Source: Kitasatospora sp. NBC_01266
GTDB taxonomy: Bacteria; Actinomycetota; Actinomycetes; Streptomycetales; Streptomycetaceae
Reading direction: 5' to 3'
Assembly: GCF_036242395.1 (NCBI RefSeq)
Contig: NZ_CP108458.1
Coordinates: 6,076,001-6,140,000, forward strand
Length of the DNA: 64,000 nt
Part shown: positions 9,816-18,178 of the stretch, one piece after another
How the letters are laid out: the number at the start of each line of letters is the position of its first letter
Position numbering within the stretch: position 1 is the stretch's first letter
The notes under the pieces: generated by a model
What the model saw: only the letters and a program-made list of their open reading frames with translations
Databases searched by the model: none
Told to the model about the DNA's origin: nothing
Made by a program: the position numbers and the translations under genes

Positions 9816-10745
9816 ATGCTCCGTTCCGCCCTCCTCGCCGCCTCCCGCTCGCCGCAGGTGCGCACCCTCGTGGAGAAGTTCCCGCCGACCCACGCGATAG
9901 TCGAGCGCTTCGTCGCCGGCGAGCTGCTCGACCAGGGCATCACCGCCACCGACGAGCTGGTCGCCACCGGTCGCAAGGTCACCCTCGACCACCTCGGCGA
10001 GGACACCAAGGACGCCACCCAGGCCGCCGGCACCGCCGAGGCCTACGAGCTGCTGCTGGCCGCCCTCAAGGAGACCGGCCTCGCGGCCAACGCCGAGGTC
10101 TCGGTCAAGCTCTCCGCGGTCGGCCAGTTCCTCCCGGTGGACGGCGAGAAGATCGCGCTGGAGAACGCCCGCCGGATCTGCGAGGCGGCCGCCGCCGCGG
10201 GCACCACGGTCACCCTGGACATGGAGGACCACACCACCACGGACTCGACGCTGGGCATCGCCCGCGAGCTGCGCGCCGACTTCCCGTGGCTGGGCGTCGT
10301 GCTGCAGGCCTACCTGCGCCGCACCGAGGAGGACTGCAAGGAGTTCGCGGCCGCCGGTTCCCGGGTCCGCCTCTGCAAGGGCGCCTACAAGGAGCCGGAG
10401 TCGGTCGCCTTCCAGGGCAAGCACGACGTCGACCTGGCCTACGTCCGCGCGCTCAAGGTCCTGATGGCGGGCGAGGGTTACCCGATGATCGCCTCGCACG
10501 ACCCCAACATGATCAAGATCGCCGGCCAGCTCGCCGAGTGGAACGGCCGCACCCGCGACAGCTTCGAGTACCAGATGCTCTACGGCATCCGCCCCGAGGA
10601 GCAGCTGCGCCTGGCCGAGGCCGGCAACACCATGCGGGTCTACCTGCCCTACGGCCAGGAGTGGTACGGCTACTTCATGCGCCGCCTGGCCGAGCGCCCG
10701 GCCAACCTGACCTTCTTCCTGCGCGCGATGGCGACGCGCGGCTGA
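9816..10745 (+). CDS. Proline dehydrogenase (FAD-dependent)
   Basis: A TIM-barrel PRODH of 309 residues that oxidises L-proline to 1-pyrroline-5-carboxylate and passes electrons from FAD to the respiratory chain. Typical motifs are VSVKLSAVGQ, LDMEDHTTTDSTL, RLCKGAYKEP, ASHDPNMI and the C-terminal EWYGYFMRRLAERPAN, which contains the substrate-binding Arg pair. It is a short, monofunctional actinobacterial-type enzyme. CCAGGAG precedes the ATG. It lies in one operon with pruA, ending at a hairpin at 10780-10811. Confidence 0.95.
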   Translation: MLRSALLAASRSPQVRTLVEKFPPTHAIVERFVAGELLDQGITATDELVATGRKVTLDHLGEDTKDATQAAGTAEAYELLLAALKETGLAANAEVSVKLSAVGQFLPVDGEKIALENARRICEAAAAAGTTVTLDMEDHTTTDSTLGIARELRADFPWLGVVLQAYLRRTEEDCKEFAAAGSRVRLCKGAYKEPESVAFQGKHDVDLAYVRALKVLMAGEGYPMIASHDPNMIKIAGQLAEWNGRTRDSFEYQMLYGIRPEEQLRLAEAGNTMRVYLPYGQEWYGYFMRRLAERPANLTFFLRAMATRG

Positions 10746-10779
10746 GTGGTCGCCGCGTTTTACGGCGTTTTACGGCTGA

Positions 10780-10811
10780 GGCCCGCATCCCGGTGATTTC
10801 GGGTGCGGGCC
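10780..10811 (+). terminator. Hairpin terminator after proline dehydrogenase
   Basis: A GGCCCGCA...TGCGGGCC stem with a one-base bulge and a short loop, 35 bp after the stop codon. It also sits just beyond the end of the convergent Uma2 gene and may serve both. Confidence 0.75.
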
Positions 10812-10827
10812 TTCGTGCTCGGCCGGG

Positions 10828-11421
10828 CTAGAGGAACGGGGCGGTGTCCAGCTCGAAGTCGAAGGGGGCGGGGAGCGGGAGCGGTTTGCCGAAGGGGGCG
10901 AGGTGGGAGGCGGTGTACTCCTCGCCCTCGGGGGCGCTGAAGACGGTCGCCTTGGACTCCTCGCGGTCGATGAGGAGGTAGAGCGGGATGCCGCCGCGGG
11001 CGTAGCAGTGGCGCTTGGCGATCCGGTCCTGGACGGGCTTGCCGGACGTCACCTCGACCACCATGGCCACGCCGTCGGGGGGCATCCAGGGCGGTGCGCC
11101 CAGGAAGAGCCGACGATCCTCGGGCGCGAAGGTGAGGTCCGGGATGGCGTGGTTCTTGGGGCAGCGCCCGCCACGGGTGAGGAGCAGGCCCTTGTGGCCG
11201 GAGACGTCCATCTCCACGGCCGAGTTCTTGATGATCTGGCGGACCACCTTGCTCAGGTAGTGCTCGTGCTCCCCGTCGGTCGGTGGTGACACGCTGATCT
11301 CTCCCTCGATGAGCTCGGCTCGGAAGCCCTCGGGGGTGGCCAGGCTGAGGAAGTCCTCCAGCAGGATCTCCTCCTGCGTCGGTGTCGCCTCGACCGGATG
11401 CTCATGCGTCATGGCACTCAT
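10828..11421 (-). CDS. Uma2 family (DUF820) putative endonuclease-fold protein
   Basis: A protein of 197 residues with the Uma2/DUF820 pattern: an N-terminal EGFRAELIEGEISVSP, then IPDLTFAPED and VVEVTSGKPVQDRIAKRHCYARGGIPLYLLID. This is a restriction-endonuclease-like fold with conserved Asp and Glu-x-Lys-like positions. The family is greatly expanded in actinomycetes and cyanobacteria and its biological role is unsettled. The start at 11421 is preceded by GAAGGGGGC. It sits directly left of the transposon cluster. Confidence 0.85.
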   Translation of the reverse strand: MSAMTHEHPVEATPTQEEILLEDFLSLATPEGFRAELIEGEISVSPPTDGEHEHYLSKVVRQIIKNSAVEMDVSGHKGLLLTRGGRCPKNHAIPDLTFAPEDRRLFLGAPPWMPPDGVAMVVEVTSGKPVQDRIAKRHCYARGGIPLYLLIDREESKATVFSAPEGEEYTASHLAPFGKPLPLPAPFDFELDTAPFL

Positions 11422-11513
11422 GATGCCCCCTTCTGCGGATGATCCGGAGGCTGTTCGGGCCGGTCGGCGAGCGAGGTGGCAATGGCGCTGCATTCACCCC
11501 AACGGGCCAACTA

Positions 11514-11676
11514 GTGCCGCGTCAGGCAACCTTCGCCCCGTCGCGACGCCCGGCACGCACTCTCGCCGCACCGGCCGAAAGCCCAAGTACGTCCAGTACG
11601 AGGTCTTCCGGCCGGCACGCCGATAGCACGCACCGGACGCCGCTCCTTGACGGGCAAAAGTTGCCTGACGCGGCAC
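11514..11676. mobile_element. 163-bp MITE-like element with TA target duplication
   Basis: Perfect 17-bp terminal inverted repeats (11514-11530, GTGCCGCGTCAGGCAAC, and 11660-11676) enclose 129 bp without a coding sequence. TA dinucleotides flank both ends (11512-11513 and 11677-11678). Similarity between the two ends extends imperfectly about 15 bp beyond the perfect arms. Size, ends and TA flank fit a non-autonomous element moved by an IS630/Tc1-mariner-type transposase. Its ends differ from those of the neighbouring IS630 copies, so those copies are probably not its source of transposase. Confidence 0.8.
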
Positions 11677-11678
11677 TA

Positions 11679-13096
11679 GTGTGATGCGCCGCAAATCACG
11701 AGGTAAGTTGATACCCTTTTAGAGTGGCGCATCCTGGACCTTCTGCCGTGGCGATCACGCTGTCTGGTGACGAGCGTGCCGAGTTGGTGCGTCGGGCCGG
11801 GTCGTGGGACCGGAGAGCGGCCGAGCGGGCCCGGATCATTCTGGCGTGCGCTGACGGTAAGTCGAATGCCGCTGCCGCGGAGCAAGTTGGCGTCCAGGCA
11901 AAGACGGTGTCCAAGTGGCGGCGCAAGTTCGCGGCCGAGGGGCTGGCCGGCTTGCAGGATGCGGGCCGTATCGGTCGACCGAAGGCCGACCTGGTCCTGA
12001 GTGAGGCCGAGCGGGACCAGTTGGTGCGCTGGGCGAGACGGGCGAAGACCGCGCAGTTTCTCGCGCTGCGGGCCAGGATCGTGCTGCGCTGCGCGGAGGG
12101 CGGGACGAACCGGCAGGCGGCGATGGACCTGGGCGTCGACGATTCGACTGTGGAGCGCTGGCGGGCCCGGTTCATCGACAAGCGGCTGGACGGCTTGCAG
12201 GATGAGCCGCGTCCAGGCAGGCCGCCCTCGATCCTGCTCGATCAGGTCGAAGACGTCATCGTCGCCACTCTGGAGTCCGCCCCGGGTCAGGACACGCACT
12301 GGTCGCGGGCCTCGATGGCCACCCGCACGGGGCTGTCGAAGTCGACCATCGGGCGGATCTGGAAGAGGTTCGACCTCAAGCCCCACCTTCAGGACAGCTT
12401 CAAGCTCTCCACCGACCCGCAGTTCGTGGACAAGGTGGTGGACGTCGTCGGGCTCTACCACAACCCGCCCGAGAAGGCCGTCGTACTCTGCGTCGACGAG
12501 AAGTCCCAGATCCAGGCGCTGGACCGGTCCCAGCCAGTGCTGCCGATGATGCCAGGCATGCCCGAACGCCGCACCCACGACTACCTGCGGCACGGCATCA
12601 CCAGCCTGTTCGCGGCCTTCAACATCGCCGACGGAACCGTCATCAGCGAACTCCACCGCCGCCACCGGGCCCTGGAGTTCAAGAAATTCCTGATCACCAT
12701 AGACAAGGCCGTCCCCGCCCAGCTCGACGTGCACTTGGTGTGTGACAACTACAGCACTCACAACACCGCCGAGATCAGAACCTGGCTCAGCCGGCACCCA
12801 CGCTTCCACGTCCACTTCACCCCAACCGGCTCATCCTGGATCAACCAAGTCGAGCGCTGGTTCGGCCTGTTGACCGACAAGCTCATCCGCCGCGGCGTCC
12901 ACACCTCCGTCAAAGCCCTCGAAGACGACATCAAGGCCTGGATCGACACCTGGAACCAGGATCCGAGACCGTTCACCTGGACCAAGACCGCCGATGAAAT
13001 CCTCAAGTCCCTCGCCGACTACCTCGCCAAGATCAACCCTCCTCGCCAGCAACCATCACAGCAATAGTTACCCTCGTGATTTGCGGCGCATCACAC
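11679..13096 (+). mobile_element. IS630-family insertion sequence, copy 1
   Basis: A 1,418-bp element with 25-bp perfect terminal inverted repeats (11679-11703 and 13072-13096), flanked by TA on both sides. It is the first of three head-to-tail copies at an exact 1,420-bp period, separated only by one TA. It differs from copy 2 at 12143 (T instead of G, making Asp instead of Glu in the transposase). Confidence 0.95.
11724..13067 (+). CDS. IS630-family transposase (copy 1)
   Basis: A transposase of 447 residues starting at GTG. The N-terminal helix-turn-helix modules (VRRAGSWDRRAAERARIIL and the segment near KTVSKWRRKFAAEGL) bind the ends. The C-terminal catalytic domain shows the DDE triad: Asp in VVLCVDEKSQ, Asp in HLVCDNYSTH and Glu in SWINQVERWF, with about 35 residues between the last two. 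All three are intact, so the enzyme should be active. The long opposite-strand frame (379 residues) is a shadow. Confidence 0.95.
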   Translation: MAHPGPSAVAITLSGDERAELVRRAGSWDRRAAERARIILACADGKSNAAAAEQVGVQAKTVSKWRRKFAAEGLAGLQDAGRIGRPKADLVLSEAERDQLVRWARRAKTAQFLALRARIVLRCAEGGTNRQAAMDLGVDDSTVERWRARFIDKRLDGLQDEPRPGRPPSILLDQVEDVIVATLESAPGQDTHWSRASMATRTGLSKSTIGRIWKRFDLKPHLQDSFKLSTDPQFVDKVVDVVGLYHNPPEKAVVLCVDEKSQIQALDRSQPVLPMMPGMPERRTHDYLRHGITSLFAAFNIADGTVISELHRRHRALEFKKFLITIDKAVPAQLDVHLVCDNYSTHNTAEIRTWLSRHPRFHVHFTPTGSSWINQVERWFGLLTDKLIRRGVHTSVKALEDDIKAWIDTWNQDPRPFTWTKTADEILKSLADYLAKINPPRQQPSQQ

Positions 13097-13098
13097 TA

Positions 13099-14516
13099 GT
13101 GTGATGCGCCGCAAATCACGAGGTAAGTTGATACCCTTTTAGAGTGGCGCATCCTGGACCTTCTGCCGTGGCGATCACGCTGTCTGGTGACGAGCGTGCC
13201 GAGTTGGTGCGTCGGGCCGGGTCGTGGGACCGGAGAGCGGCCGAGCGGGCCCGGATCATTCTGGCGTGCGCTGACGGTAAGTCGAATGCCGCTGCCGCGG
13301 AGCAAGTTGGCGTCCAGGCAAAGACGGTGTCCAAGTGGCGGCGCAAGTTCGCGGCCGAGGGGCTGGCCGGCTTGCAGGATGCGGGCCGTATCGGTCGACC
13401 GAAGGCCGACCTGGTCCTGAGTGAGGCCGAGCGGGACCAGTTGGTGCGCTGGGCGAGACGGGCGAAGACCGCGCAGTTTCTCGCGCTGCGGGCCAGGATC
13501 GTGCTGCGCTGCGCGGAGGGCGGGACGAACCGGCAGGCGGCGATGGACCTGGGCGTCGACGAGTCGACTGTGGAGCGCTGGCGGGCCCGGTTCATCGACA
13601 AGCGGCTGGACGGCTTGCAGGATGAGCCGCGTCCAGGCAGGCCGCCCTCGATCCTGCTCGATCAGGTCGAAGACGTCATCGTCGCCACTCTGGAGTCCGC
13701 CCCGGGTCAGGACACGCACTGGTCGCGGGCCTCGATGGCCACCCGCACGGGGCTGTCGAAGTCGACCATCGGGCGGATCTGGAAGAGGTTCGACCTCAAG
13801 CCCCACCTTCAGGACAGCTTCAAGCTCTCCACCGACCCGCAGTTCGTGGACAAGGTGGTGGACGTCGTCGGGCTCTACCACAACCCGCCCGAGAAGGCCG
13901 TCGTACTCTGCGTCGACGAGAAGTCCCAGATCCAGGCGCTGGACCGGTCCCAGCCAGTGCTGCCGATGATGCCAGGCATGCCCGAACGCCGCACCCACGA
14001 CTACCTGCGGCACGGCATCACCAGCCTGTTCGCGGCCTTCAACATCGCCGACGGAACCGTCATCAGCGAACTCCACCGCCGCCACCGGGCCCTGGAGTTC
14101 AAGAAATTCCTGATCACCATAGACAAGGCCGTCCCCGCCCAGCTCGACGTGCACTTGGTGTGTGACAACTACAGCACTCACAACACCGCCGAGATCAGAA
14201 CCTGGCTCAGCCGGCACCCACGCTTCCACGTCCACTTCACCCCAACCGGCTCATCCTGGATCAACCAAGTCGAGCGCTGGTTCGGCCTGTTGACCGACAA
14301 GCTCATCCGCCGCGGCGTCCACACCTCCGTCAAAGCCCTCGAAGACGACATCAAGGCCTGGATCGACACCTGGAACCAGGATCCGAGACCGTTCACCTGG
14401 ACCAAGACCGCCGATGAAATCCTCAAGTCCCTCGCCGACTACCTCGCCAAGATCAACCCTCCTCGCCAGCAACCATCACAGCAATAGTTACCCTCGTGAT
14501 TTGCGGCGCATCACAC
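13099..14516 (+). mobile_element. IS630-family insertion sequence, copy 2
   Basis: The middle unit of the tandem triplet, 1,418 bp, bounded by TA at 13097-13098 and 14517-14518. It has the same 25-bp ends. The Glu-coding G at 13563 is shared with copy 3, and T at 13569 is shared with copy 1, so it is intermediate between its neighbours. Confidence 0.95.
13144..14487 (+). CDS. IS630-family transposase (copy 2)
   Basis: Intact 447-residue DDE transposase, identical to copy 3 at the protein level. It differs from copy 1 by one residue: Glu instead of Asp in the VDESTVERW segment that follows the second helix-turn-helix. Confidence 0.95.
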   Translation: MAHPGPSAVAITLSGDERAELVRRAGSWDRRAAERARIILACADGKSNAAAAEQVGVQAKTVSKWRRKFAAEGLAGLQDAGRIGRPKADLVLSEAERDQLVRWARRAKTAQFLALRARIVLRCAEGGTNRQAAMDLGVDESTVERWRARFIDKRLDGLQDEPRPGRPPSILLDQVEDVIVATLESAPGQDTHWSRASMATRTGLSKSTIGRIWKRFDLKPHLQDSFKLSTDPQFVDKVVDVVGLYHNPPEKAVVLCVDEKSQIQALDRSQPVLPMMPGMPERRTHDYLRHGITSLFAAFNIADGTVISELHRRHRALEFKKFLITIDKAVPAQLDVHLVCDNYSTHNTAEIRTWLSRHPRFHVHFTPTGSSWINQVERWFGLLTDKLIRRGVHTSVKALEDDIKAWIDTWNQDPRPFTWTKTADEILKSLADYLAKINPPRQQPSQQ

Positions 14517-14518
14517 TA

Positions 14519-15936
14519 GTGTGATGCGCCGCAAATCACGAGGTAAGTTGATACCCTTTTAGAGTGGCGCATCCTGGACCTTCTGCCGTGGCGATCACGC
14601 TGTCTGGTGACGAGCGTGCCGAGTTGGTGCGTCGGGCCGGGTCGTGGGACCGGAGAGCGGCCGAGCGGGCCCGGATCATTCTGGCGTGCGCTGACGGTAA
14701 GTCGAATGCCGCTGCCGCGGAGCAAGTTGGCGTCCAGGCAAAGACGGTGTCCAAGTGGCGGCGCAAGTTCGCGGCCGAGGGGCTGGCCGGCTTGCAGGAT
14801 GCGGGCCGTATCGGTCGACCGAAGGCCGACCTGGTCCTGAGTGAGGCCGAGCGGGACCAGTTGGTGCGCTGGGCGAGACGGGCGAAGACCGCGCAGTTTC
14901 TCGCGCTGCGGGCCAGGATCGTGCTGCGCTGCGCGGAGGGCGGGACGAACCGGCAGGCGGCGATGGACCTGGGCGTCGACGAGTCGACCGTGGAGCGCTG
15001 GCGGGCCCGGTTCATCGACAAGCGGCTGGACGGCTTGCAGGATGAGCCGCGTCCAGGCAGGCCGCCCTCGATCCTGCTCGATCAGGTCGAAGACGTCATC
15101 GTCGCCACTCTGGAGTCCGCCCCGGGTCAGGACACGCACTGGTCGCGGGCCTCGATGGCCACCCGCACGGGGCTGTCGAAGTCGACCATCGGGCGGATCT
15201 GGAAGAGGTTCGACCTCAAGCCCCACCTTCAGGACAGCTTCAAGCTCTCCACCGACCCGCAGTTCGTGGACAAGGTGGTGGACGTCGTCGGGCTCTACCA
15301 CAACCCGCCCGAGAAGGCCGTCGTACTCTGCGTCGACGAGAAGTCCCAGATCCAGGCGCTGGACCGGTCCCAGCCAGTGCTGCCGATGATGCCAGGCATG
15401 CCCGAACGCCGCACCCACGACTACCTGCGGCACGGCATCACCAGCCTGTTCGCGGCCTTCAACATCGCCGACGGAACCGTCATCAGCGAACTCCACCGCC
15501 GCCACCGGGCCCTGGAGTTCAAGAAATTCCTGATCACCATAGACAAGGCCGTCCCCGCCCAGCTCGACGTGCACTTGGTGTGTGACAACTACAGCACTCA
15601 CAACACCGCCGAGATCAGAACCTGGCTCAGCCGGCACCCACGCTTCCACGTCCACTTCACCCCAACCGGCTCATCCTGGATCAACCAAGTCGAGCGCTGG
15701 TTCGGCCTGTTGACCGACAAGCTCATCCGCCGCGGCGTCCACACCTCCGTCAAAGCCCTCGAAGACGACATCAAGGCCTGGATCGACACCTGGAACCAGG
15801 ATCCGAGACCGTTCACCTGGACCAAGACCGCCGATGAAATCCTCAAGTCCCTCGCCGACTACCTCGCCAAGATCAACCCTCCTCGCCAGCAACCATCACA
15901 GCAATAGTTACCCTCGTGATTTGCGGCGCATCACAC
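14519..15936 (+). mobile_element. IS630-family insertion sequence, copy 3
   Basis: Third unit of the tandem array, bounded by TA at 14517-14518 and 15937-15938. It carries one silent change relative to copy 2 (C at 14989 instead of T). Its right end abuts the phosphotransferase remnant. Confidence 0.95.
14564..15907 (+). CDS. IS630-family transposase (copy 3)
   Basis: Intact 447-residue DDE transposase, identical in protein sequence to copy 2. No sign of decay. Confidence 0.95.
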   Translation: MAHPGPSAVAITLSGDERAELVRRAGSWDRRAAERARIILACADGKSNAAAAEQVGVQAKTVSKWRRKFAAEGLAGLQDAGRIGRPKADLVLSEAERDQLVRWARRAKTAQFLALRARIVLRCAEGGTNRQAAMDLGVDESTVERWRARFIDKRLDGLQDEPRPGRPPSILLDQVEDVIVATLESAPGQDTHWSRASMATRTGLSKSTIGRIWKRFDLKPHLQDSFKLSTDPQFVDKVVDVVGLYHNPPEKAVVLCVDEKSQIQALDRSQPVLPMMPGMPERRTHDYLRHGITSLFAAFNIADGTVISELHRRHRALEFKKFLITIDKAVPAQLDVHLVCDNYSTHNTAEIRTWLSRHPRFHVHFTPTGSSWINQVERWFGLLTDKLIRRGVHTSVKALEDDIKAWIDTWNQDPRPFTWTKTADEILKSLADYLAKINPPRQQPSQQ

Positions 15937-15938
15937 TA

Positions 15939-16343
15939 GCTGTGCCGGGGCGGGCGGGGGAGGAAGGCCCAGCCGATCGGGGCGTCGGCCAGCAGGACGG
16001 GCCCTGGAGCGGCTGGACGGGCCGACCACGCTGGAGGCGTTCGCCCGGCGCCCCTGGCGGGCCGGCGAACTCGGGCGGCTGCTGGGTGAGATGCACGAAC
16101 GGCTGCACGCGCTGCCGGCGCCCGGCTGGCTGCCCGAGCGGTTCGGTGGGGCTGCCGATGCTCGGGTGCTGCACCTGGATCTGCACCCGGGCAACGTCAT
16201 GCTGACCGCGCGGGGACCGGTGGTGATCGACTGGGGCAACGCGGCAGCCGGTGATCCGGCTGATGACCTGGCGATGACCGTCGTCACCGTGGCCAGTGCC
16301 GAAGTCCCGGGCGCCGGGCTGCGTTGGGGACGGGCCGCGATGA
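15939..16343 (+). pseudogene. Truncated aminoglycoside phosphotransferase (APH)-family gene
   Basis: From about 15998 the frame reads LERLDGPTTLEAFARRPWR, then GRLLGEMHERLHALP, VLHLDLHPGNVML and VVIDWGNAAAGDPADDLAM. These are the Brenner-type catalytic loop (HLDLHPGN) and metal-binding IDW of APH/ChoK-like kinases. The N-lobe is absent. The region right after the IS array is in a different frame, which suggests a frameshift. The C-terminal helices after LAMTVV are also missing and the frame runs into the opposite-strand TetR gene. The 5' portion is not found left of the transposons, so it was probably deleted with their insertion. Confidence 0.8.
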
Positions 16344-16913
16344 TCAGTCGCCCGCGACCAAGGCCCGCAACTCGGCGAGCGACTCCCGGAGCACGTCCGC
16401 CACTTCCCGCTCCTCGCCGCGCTGCTCGATCCAGCGTTCGAACGCGACCCGGAAGACGGCGATCCCCGCCTCGGCGGCCAGGCTCGCGGCCGGTTCGGGG
16501 ACCCCGCGTCCGCGCAGTGCCTCGGCCATCGCCGAGGCCAGGGTGGCGAGCTTGATCAGCTCGCGTTCCCGCAGCTCCGGGTTGGCGGAGACGATGGACT
16601 GACGGCGCCGGGAGCCCTCGAGGCGCCCCTGGAACATGGTGCCGGCCGCGTCCAGTGCCGCGCCGATCGCGTCGATCGGGCGAGCGGAAGCGGGCGCCTC
16701 GGCGATCGCGCTCACCATGAGGTCCTGCAGTTCGCCCGCGCCCCAGAACAGCACCTCGCGCTTGTCGGCGAAGTGCCGGAAGAACGTTCGCTCGGTCAGC
16801 CCTGCCCGCTTGGCGATCTCGGCCACCGTGGTCTGGCTGTACCCGTGCTCGACATAGAGCTCCATCGCAGCCTGCATCAGCCTGCCGCGCGCGTTCGGCT
16901 CCCATCGCCCCAT
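16344..16913 (-). CDS. TetR family transcriptional regulator
   Basis: A regulator of 189 residues. The N-terminal TetR helix-turn-helix spans about residues 10-55 (LMQAAMELYVEHGYSQTTVA, then GLTERTFFRHFADKREVLF). The C-terminal half is a helical ligand/dimer domain of unknown inducer. It is divergent from an SDR gene, and the shared 294-bp region has several copies of the dyad GATGRCA-N5-TGRCATC, the closest 17 bp from its start. It probably represses itself and the SDR gene. The frame ends inside the end of the APH remnant. Confidence 0.9.
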   Translation of the reverse strand: MGRWEPNARGRLMQAAMELYVEHGYSQTTVAEIAKRAGLTERTFFRHFADKREVLFWGAGELQDLMVSAIAEAPASARPIDAIGAALDAAGTMFQGRLEGSRRRQSIVSANPELRERELIKLATLASAMAEALRGRGVPEPAASLAAEAGIAVFRVAFERWIEQRGEEREVADVLRESLAELRALVAGD

Positions 16914-16929
16914 GGCCCTGATTCTATGC

Positions 16930-16988
16930 GATGGCAGTGGATGACATCACCTGGCATCGGAGCTAAGCTGATGACAGCGCCTGACATC
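16930..16988. promoter_or_regulatory. Three TetR-type operator dyads
   Basis: Dyads of the form GATGRCA-N5-TGRCATC lie at 16930-16948, 16940-16958 (overlapping by half a site) and 16970-16988. A weaker fourth copy lies at 17040-17058. They sit between the divergent TetR and SDR genes, close to the TetR start. The 19-bp dyad with a 5-bp centre is the usual TetR operator geometry; assignment to this regulator is inference from position. Confidence 0.75.
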
Positions 16989-17207
16989 GAGCAGTGCCGA
17001 GCAGTGCCGAGCGGTACCGCGTGCCGTCGAGCGGCCGCCACTGCCATGCCCTGCCATCAACTCTCCTGCCGCCGAAGGGCATCAGCGGGAGCGGCAAGCA
17101 GTGGCGGACAGCGACCGGCCTCGACCGGCTTCTACCTGCCTCGACCGGCCTCGACTGTCCGGGCGCAGGACCTGTCGCGAGAACAGCCCATCATCTGGAG
17201 GTCTCTC

Positions 17208-18137
17208 ATGCGTGTGTTTGTCACCGGCGCGTCCGGCTGGATCGGATCCGCCGTTGTTCCCGAGCTCATCGACGCAGGTCACGAGGTGGTCGGGCTGGCC
17301 CGCTCGGACGCCGGGGCCGCCGCCCTCGCCAAGGCCGGGGCCGAGGTGCTGCGCGGCACGCTGGACGATCTCGACGGCCTGCGCGGCGCGGCCGCCGCGT
17401 CGGACGGCGTGATCCACCTCGCGTTCCAGCACGACCGAGCCTTCTCGGGGGACTTCGAGGGCGCCGCCTCGACGGACCGCCGCGTCATCGAGACGTTCGC
17501 CGAGGCCCTCGCGGGCTCCGACCGGCCGTTCGTGATCGCCGGCGGCGCGCTCGGGCTCGCCTCGGGGCGGGTGGCCACCGAGGCGGACGGGCGCGACCCG
17601 GCGGACCTGGCTCACCTGGGCGGCGGCCCGCAGGCCCGGCTGGCGAACGCGCAGTTCACCCTCGGGCTGGCCGCGCGCGGCATTCGCTCCTCCGTGGTGC
17701 GCCTCGCCCCGTCGGTGCACGGCGACGGAGACAACGGGTTCATCCCGAACGTCGTCAACATCGCCCGGGAGAAGGGCGTTTCGGCCTACATCGGCGACGG
17801 CGCCAACCGCTGGCCGGCCGTGCACCGGCTCGATGCCGCCCGGCTCTTCCGGCTGGCGGTGGAGAAGGCCCCGGCGGGATCGGCGCTGCACGGCGTCGGC
17901 GAGGAGGGTGTGCCGCTGCGCGCCATCGCCGAGGTGATCGGGGAGCAACTGGACGTCCCGGTGGTCTCCTTGACTCCCGAGGAGGCGGCCGGGCACTTCA
18001 CCTGGCTGGCCGGCTTCCTCGCCGTCGACGGTCCGGCCTCGAACACGCTGACCCGCGAGCTGCTGGGGTGGCAGCCGACGGGGCCCGGTCTGCTGGAGGA
18101 CATCGCCGCCCACTACTGCAAGCAGCCGGCTGCCTGA
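17208..18137 (+). CDS. SDR / NAD-dependent epimerase family oxidoreductase
   Basis: Atypical short-chain dehydrogenase of 309 residues. The N-terminal Rossmann motif is VTGASGWIGSAVVPEL (GxxGxxG). LRGTLDDLDGLRGAAAASDGVIHLAF follows, typical of extended/atypical SDRs that use NAD(P)H. The substrate is unknown. TGGAGG precedes the ATG at 17208. It is controlled, by position, by the divergent TetR repressor; such pairs often handle electrophiles or quinones. Confidence 0.85.
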   Translation: MRVFVTGASGWIGSAVVPELIDAGHEVVGLARSDAGAAALAKAGAEVLRGTLDDLDGLRGAAAASDGVIHLAFQHDRAFSGDFEGAASTDRRVIETFAEALAGSDRPFVIAGGALGLASGRVATEADGRDPADLAHLGGGPQARLANAQFTLGLAARGIRSSVVRLAPSVHGDGDNGFIPNVVNIAREKGVSAYIGDGANRWPAVHRLDAARLFRLAVEKAPAGSALHGVGEEGVPLRAIAEVIGEQLDVPVVSLTPEEAAGHFTWLAGFLAVDGPASNTLTRELLGWQPTGPGLLEDIAAHYCKQPAA

Positions 18138-18178
18138 CTGGGTGACGGTACGTCAACACGCTTCCTCGGGGCCTGGGT

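Noticed and set aside
11676..12815. 379-codon frame opposite each IS630 transposase
   Set aside because: It is exactly antisense to the DDE transposase, repeats with each IS copy and has no recognisable domain.
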